Below, piece after piece: positions 32,478-36,713 of a stretch of 36,713 nucleotides of DNA. The translations under genes and the position numbers were made by a program. A model generated the notes under the pieces. It was given only the letters and a program-made list of their open reading frames with translations. It had not been told where the DNA came from and did not search any database. Position 1 is the stretch's first letter, and each line of letters begins with the position of its first letter. The DNA comes from Chitinispirillaceae bacterium (GTDB lineage Bacteria > Fibrobacterota > Chitinivibrionia > Chitinivibrionales > Chitinispirillaceae): positions 1-36,713 of the forward strand of contig JAFGHA010000209.1 in NCBI GenBank assembly GCA_016930275.1, in the 5' to 3' direction.

Positions 32478-35400
32478 GCGTATTTCCGTTCTTCGGGATA
32501 GAGATAATCATTGATATTTTGTATAATCCGGTCCAGTTTACCCTGGAAAATTTTATCGAGACGGCCATACCCGCCGTGATCGTGAAACGCCCCCTCATCA
32601 AAATCTCGCCGTTCAACGACATTTTCGGCAAGGAGGTGTTTCTCGATTCGTTCAAGCCACTGGCGCTGGATTTTATTCCATTCCTGCATTGCATAAATCC
32701 GCTTCATCGCGTTGCCGATCCGTTCTTCATGGCTTACCAGAGCATCGCCAAGTGCAAGCCGCCGGATAAACGAGATAATATCGGCCGCGATATCTTCATT
32801 ACGCCACTCCCGCCATGCCGTTCTGAGCGCCGGCTCATTGAACCCCTGCTGATCAAGGGCAATTTTCAGCTCCCGTAAAGTTTTCCGCGTCAACTTGCGG
32901 GGACGTTGACATACAATAGCAAGTGCAGGCAGCTTGTTGATATTGTCGAGAATGAAAGTTTTGAACTCATTGAGGTAATCTTCCGGTTTTTCGGCTTTGC
33001 CGTAGCCCCGGGTATGCGATTCAAGCCAGTCTTCATGGTGCGAGATGAATTGCTGCCTGCTCTGATACCGGTTTTCATCCAGAAAAACTATCTGCCGGTG
33101 TTTTTCTTTCAAATGTTTTTTGGCCAACTCCGGATCGGATCCGCGCAGCAACCGGATAAAATCACTGAGGGTTTCCCCGCCGGAGTAATCTTCGAACAAC
33201 CGCATTTCTTCCTGTCGCATCATTGCCGCTTTGCGCTGCAGTTTGGCAACAATCTGGTCGATATGTGCCTTCTGTTGCGGGAGTGCATCAATTGCCAGCA
33301 GTTCCTCAATCAGCATTTGCAGTGAAACCGTCGGGTCTTTTACTACCGGTTTCATGTTGGTTACCGGTTCGAGTACCTCATACAAGCCGACACAATCGAA
33401 AATACTGAAGTGAGCTTTACCGATACGGTCACATTTTCTTGTCGCACGACCAAGCATCTGCTCGTACAGTATACGCGAGCGAACCCGCCGTATAAAAACA
33501 AGGTTGCATATTTCGTGAACATCGATCCCGGTTGTTAAAAGGTCAACCGTCACGGCGATATTGGGATACTTTTCATTCTTAAATTTGCGTATAAGATTCC
33601 CTACCTTGTCAACCGATCCGGTTATTTTCCGGATAGCATCGTCGCTGACGGGACAGCCGATTTCATCAAAAGCCACCTTAAGCTGCTGAACAACCATATC
33701 TGCATGATCGTCGGTAACCGCATAGATAAGGGTTTTTTCTTCGCTGTCGGGATTGAGATAATGGACCAGGTCGCGACAAACGGTCAAATTGAAATTTTCG
33801 GTAAGCACCGCCTTATTGAACTGATCCACTTCAATTGCCACTTCATCGGGTATATTTTCAAGATTGGTAATCTCTCCCGTAGCAGCATCGTACGTCGGAA
33901 TTGTTTCACCCTTCTTCCACCGGATCCCCGTTTTTTTAAGCCCCGTCGTGATCTGGTGGGGTGGATCGTGATCGCATAACCAGTTATCAATTACCGCTTC
34001 ACGGTAGCCATAGGTGTACACCGGTTTACCGAAAATATGAACCGTATGTGGAGCAGGGGTTGCAGTCATACCGATGGTGACCGCATCAAAGTATTCAAGC
34101 ACCTGCCGGTACTTGCTCAGATAATCCTGTTCGTCGCGGAACTCCAGTTCGAAATCATCCATATCGCGATCAAGGGTATATCCACGGTGTGCTTCATCTA
34201 CAATTATGCAATCATACTGATCGATGGTCAGCCGGTCAGTATCAACACCCGCCAGCATCATGCGCCACAACACACCCTGCACCGTTGCAATATGTACCTT
34301 CGTTTCAGGCTCGACCGCTTTATGATGTACCTCTTTGACGTCGTAAATCTGATCAAAGGTCTGCAACTCCTCCATACGGGTATCTTTAAACCGGTCGGCA
34401 GCCTGTTCTCCCAGCGGATTCCTGTCGACCAGAAAAAGTATACGCCTGAACCGCCCGGCTTTTATCAACCGGTATATAAGGCCGATCGCCACTCTTGTTT
34501 TACCGGTTCCCGTTGCCATGGCAACAAGCACTTTCCGCTCACCGGAGCTGATTGCCTTTTCAATGGCACCGATGGCTTTTTCCTGATATCCCCGCAAACC
34601 GAGATAGTCTAACGGCTCATTTTTCATCGCTTTGTGTGCAGCTTCCGGCTGTGCACTCAACAGAGCGACAAGACCTTGCGGTGAATACCACGCCCGGAGG
34701 GGCTTGGGGTGGTTGGTGTCTCGCCTGCAATCCAGAAACCAGACGCCCGATTTCGATTCGATCTGTTTTATATAAGGTCTGCCGTTTGCTGCAAATAAAA
34801 AAGGTACCTTGAACTCATTCCACGGACCACCGCAAAATTTTTCCTCACCTTTACTAACAATATCTCTCGAATACCGTTTCGCTTGTCCAAGATCGGAAAC
34901 AACATCACGCGCTTTCTTCTTTGCCTCTATCAAACCGATACAATCCAGTCCGACAAACAATGCATAGTCTGCCGGCCCCGAAACCGTAGGCCATTCCGCA
35001 ATGGCAATATTTGACCCCTGGTGCGGGCGTGTACCCCTGGAATATCTGAGCATCTGCGAATGTGCATCCCACCCCGCGGCTCGCAGCTGCGCATCAATAA
35101 GCGCGCGGGTTTCAGATTCGGAAAACTGTATCGACTTTGCAACGCGGTGTCCGGCTTTCCGACGTGCCTTCAGTTCGGTAGCCGGAGGTTTTTTACAACA
35201 AAGTTCATCAAGAAGTTTACCCAACTCGCTTTTAAGTGCGGGAAGATCGGCATCATTGCCATACAGTGAAAATGCAGCAGGGTCATCCTGAAAACTGGTT
35301 GTAAACCCGGAAATCGGTCTGGAGCCTTCGTTATACACTTCGTTAAACCATACAGCCAACCGGTAACAGAATTTTACCGATATTACAGCGACAGGTACAT

Positions 35401-35692
35401 CTGCGACACACTTTGAAGCGGTATACTGTGCCGTCCCGAGTACCGCATCAATTATCCCCTGAAGTATATCCGGAATTACACCTCTCCAACGAAGCACCTG
35501 GATCGGTTTGAGCGACACCCGGCCTGTTTCACGGCAGCCTTCACCTGCAAGCAGGATCTGTATCATGGTGTCAACAAACTGCTCCGAATAGCATATGGAC
35601 TTCTCCGGTTCGGCAGGCGCGGTAACCTCAGCCAACTCACCCAGTCTGGCCAGTATTTTCCAGGAGTTTTCCATAAATGAGAAATTGCTCAC
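32474..35692 (-). CDS. hsdR: Type I restriction enzyme endonuclease/translocase subunit HsdR
   Basis: The 1072-residue protein starts at a GTG that overlaps the radC stop (GTGA), with AGGA 8 nt upstream. An N-terminal DUF4145-like helical region (~1-150) is followed by the nuclease core GPADYALFVGLDCIGLIEAKK (~238-258; acidic Asp and EAK). The SF2 motor has Walker A ATGTGKT (~392), VDEAHRG (~495), MTATPA (~542), TTGIDVHEI and QMLGRATR (~747). A C-terminal EcoEI-type helical region ends it. All motifs look intact, so ATP-driven translocation and cutting of unmodified DNA are expected with HsdM and HsdS. Confidence 0.95.
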   Translation of the reverse strand: MSNFSFMENSWKILARLGELAEVTAPAEPEKSICYSEQFVDTMIQILLAGEGCRETGRVSLKPIQVLRWRGVIPDILQGIIDAVLGTAQYTASKCVADVPVAVISVKFCYRLAVWFNEVYNEGSRPISGFTTSFQDDPAAFSLYGNDADLPALKSELGKLLDELCCKKPPATELKARRKAGHRVAKSIQFSESETRALIDAQLRAAGWDAHSQMLRYSRGTRPHQGSNIAIAEWPTVSGPADYALFVGLDCIGLIEAKKKARDVVSDLGQAKRYSRDIVSKGEEKFCGGPWNEFKVPFLFAANGRPYIKQIESKSGVWFLDCRRDTNHPKPLRAWYSPQGLVALLSAQPEAAHKAMKNEPLDYLGLRGYQEKAIGAIEKAISSGERKVLVAMATGTGKTRVAIGLIYRLIKAGRFRRILFLVDRNPLGEQAADRFKDTRMEELQTFDQIYDVKEVHHKAVEPETKVHIATVQGVLWRMMLAGVDTDRLTIDQYDCIIVDEAHRGYTLDRDMDDFELEFRDEQDYLSKYRQVLEYFDAVTIGMTATPAPHTVHIFGKPVYTYGYREAVIDNWLCDHDPPHQITTGLKKTGIRWKKGETIPTYDAATGEITNLENIPDEVAIEVDQFNKAVLTENFNLTVCRDLVHYLNPDSEEKTLIYAVTDDHADMVVQQLKVAFDEIGCPVSDDAIRKITGSVDKVGNLIRKFKNEKYPNIAVTVDLLTTGIDVHEICNLVFIRRVRSRILYEQMLGRATRKCDRIGKAHFSIFDCVGLYEVLEPVTNMKPVVKDPTVSLQMLIEELLAIDALPQQKAHIDQIVAKLQRKAAMMRQEEMRLFEDYSGGETLSDFIRLLRGSDPELAKKHLKEKHRQIVFLDENRYQSRQQFISHHEDWLESHTRGYGKAEKPEDYLNEFKTFILDNINKLPALAIVCQRPRKLTRKTLRELKIALDQQGFNEPALRTAWREWRNEDIAADIISFIRRLALGDALVSHEERIGNAMKRIYAMQEWNKIQRQWLERIEKHLLAENVVERRDFDEGAFHDHGGYGRLDKIFQGKLDRIIQNINDYLYPEERKYA

Positions 35693-36372
35693 AGCAGTTT
35701 TCCTGTAGATAAACTGAAAACACCGTCCGGACCAACAATAAGATGATCAACCATTTCTATACCCAACTCGGCTGCAAGGTCGCGCAACCGGTGTGTTGCC
35801 TGCAGGTCTGTCTCAGATGGAACGGCGTCACTTGAAGGGTGGCTATGAACAAGAATAATTGCAGTAGCATTGGCAACAATGGCAGGCCGGAGAATTTCTC
35901 TCGGGACAAACGATACCTGCTGCAATGCACCCTTGGCAACAATCGCATGGTGTACCAGGCGCCTCGCACCATCCAGACATAACACCATGATACACTCCTG
36001 CATCTGATTCGCAAGTTCCGCCCGGACGAAATCGGCAACCATATCAGGTGATGATATCTTCCGTGCTCGCCGGACTTTCTGCTCCAGTGAGCGTTGAAGG
36101 CACGCCTGAACCGAAGCAATCAGTAACGCGGATTCCGGCCCGATCCCATTGATTAATTGCAATTCATCAATCGGTTGGTTTAAAAGCGACCGAATAGATC
36201 TGAATTTTTTAAGGGCAAGCTTTGCAATCGACTTTGTATCACGACGGGGAATAGCGTAGGTAAGAAGTAACTCAATCAGTTCATGATCGGATAGAGAATG
36301 TCTTCCCGCACGCTGAAATCGTTGCCGTAATCTCTCACGGTGCCCTGTCGCGAAGGTTGGTTTCTGGATCAT
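35689..36372 (-). CDS. radC: RadC-family MPN/JAMM protein
   Basis: The 227-residue protein has the usual RadC layout: an N-terminal helix-hairpin-helix region (LSDHELIELLLTYAIPRRDT, INGIGPESALLI at about 74-85) and an MPN domain with the JAMM metal motif HSHPSSDAVPSETD (~174-187). The N-terminus GHRERLRQRFQRAG is the standard start. RadC was once linked to DNA repair, but its biochemical role is unsettled; family members are frequent on phages, plasmids and defence islands. Here it is the first gene of the operon and overlaps hsdR by 4 nt, so its product is made with the restriction enzyme. No good ribosome site precedes the ATG. Confidence 0.93.
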   Translation of the reverse strand: MIQKPTFATGHRERLRQRFQRAGRHSLSDHELIELLLTYAIPRRDTKSIAKLALKKFRSIRSLLNQPIDELQLINGIGPESALLIASVQACLQRSLEQKVRRARKISSPDMVADFVRAELANQMQECIMVLCLDGARRLVHHAIVAKGALQQVSFVPREILRPAIVANATAIILVHSHPSSDAVPSETDLQATHRLRDLAAELGIEMVDHLIVGPDGVFSLSTGKLL

Positions 36373-36537
36373 GAATCAGGATTTTTATTGAATTCTTCAC
36401 ATAACTGGTAATGTATTGTCTATTAAGTGAATATAGATATTCTGTTGAACTAAATGGGTTTTGTTTATTAAATAAACCGATTTCAGGATATCGAAGTGGA
36501 ACATTTTTCGTTTCAGTTGCTGCTGAGTATATCTTCC
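36373..36537 (-). promoter_or_regulatory. AT-rich upstream region of the radC-hsd operon with two palindromes
   Basis: This gap lies between the partial gene at the right edge and radC and must hold the operon promoter. It contains two perfect AT-rich inverted repeats: GAATAT-AG-ATATTC at 36429-36442, 57 bp before the radC ATG, and GTTTATT-A-AATAAAC at 36463-36477. No clear -35/-10 pair is seen. Either repeat could be an operator for timed expression, as in systems where methylation must precede restriction; no C-protein gene is present here. Confidence 0.4.
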
Positions 36538-36713
36538 TTACAGCAGTCCGAAAAACTCCCGCCGGAGAGCGGCGCACTCTTCCCCGTGACCACCGGTTGC
36601 AGCTTCCGGCAGTACGGTGGTATCATATTCACCGGTCAACAGCCAGCGCGCCAGATGAAACCTGCGGTCTCCGTGCAATAACGGAGCGACCGCGCGAAGC
36701 GCCTCGTTCACCG
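36538..36713 (-). CDS. C-terminal end of an unidentified protein, cut by the window edge
   Basis: An open frame of 57 codons ends with TAA at 36538 and runs off the right edge. The visible C-terminus (RFHLARWLLTGEYDTTVLPE, then HGEECAALRREFFGLL) is a polar, probably helical end with GC-rich codon use unlike the AT-rich gap beyond. No family is recognised. It is transcribed towards radC, with 165 bp between. Confidence 0.55.
   Translation of the reverse strand, partial: VNEALRAVAPLLHGDRRFHLARWLLTGEYDTTVLPEAATGGHGEECAALRREFFGLL

Noticed and set aside
1-36713. tRNA, rRNA, CRISPR arrays, transposases, prophage integrase or attachment sites
   Set aside because: I looked for T-loop motifs, direct repeat arrays, transposase motifs and flanking duplications and found none; the restriction operon is not bounded by visible repeats.

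Overview
The window reads as chromosome from a Gram-negative bacterium of the FCB group, and Fibrobacterota (Chitinivibrionia-like) is my best guess. The reasons are a C-terminal FlgD-like/type IX secretion-style sorting domain (YPNPFxPST motif) on a giant secreted protein, the LL-diaminopimelate aminotransferase route to lysine, heptosyltransferase-type glycosyltransferases, and moderate GC with AT-rich intergenic gaps. This is inference from gene content; no rRNA or tRNA is present to fix the taxonomy.

Left third (1-7714): housekeeping and signalling genes. A SpoIIE/PP2C-type phosphatase (partial, minus strand) is divergent from yifB/comM and a DEDD 3'-5' exonuclease. A promoterless C-terminal fragment of a Gly/Cys-rich secreted domain precedes dapL. 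A minus-strand STAS protein, with a clear sigma70-type promoter overlapped by an inverted repeat, faces an operon of a histone-deacetylase-like amidohydrolase, a YciO/Sua5-like protein and MazG.

Middle (7715-24027): a 9.3-kb minus-strand gene encodes a 3107-residue exported protein made of autotransporter-associated beta repeats, beta-rich region, FN3/Ig/PKD modules and a sorting domain. It overlaps by one base a FecR-domain secreted protein, and the pair ends at a terminator lying inside the mazG 3' end. Upstream of the giant gene are a perfect TGTGA-N6-TCACA site and an 8-bp hairpin. Then come a Tat-exported Fe/Mn superoxide dismutase with a His in the second sphere and a minus-strand operon of AbiEii-like nucleotidyltransferase, a 57-residue ORF, a GT9 glycosyltransferase and a zinc-ribbon methyltransferase, all with overlapping ends.

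Right third (24101-36713): a CehA/McbA-like PHP metallohydrolase with an internal sorting-domain-like segment, a hybrid sensor protein that has lost its phospho-acceptor histidine, and a small membrane protein lacking a normal start. Last is a tightly coupled minus-strand defence operon: RadC-like MPN protein, HsdR, HsdM, DUF1016/YhcG nuclease and HsdS. All four junctions overlap by 1-4 nt, and the HsdS target-recognition domains are visibly AT-rich compared with its conserved parts. A partial gene runs off the right edge.
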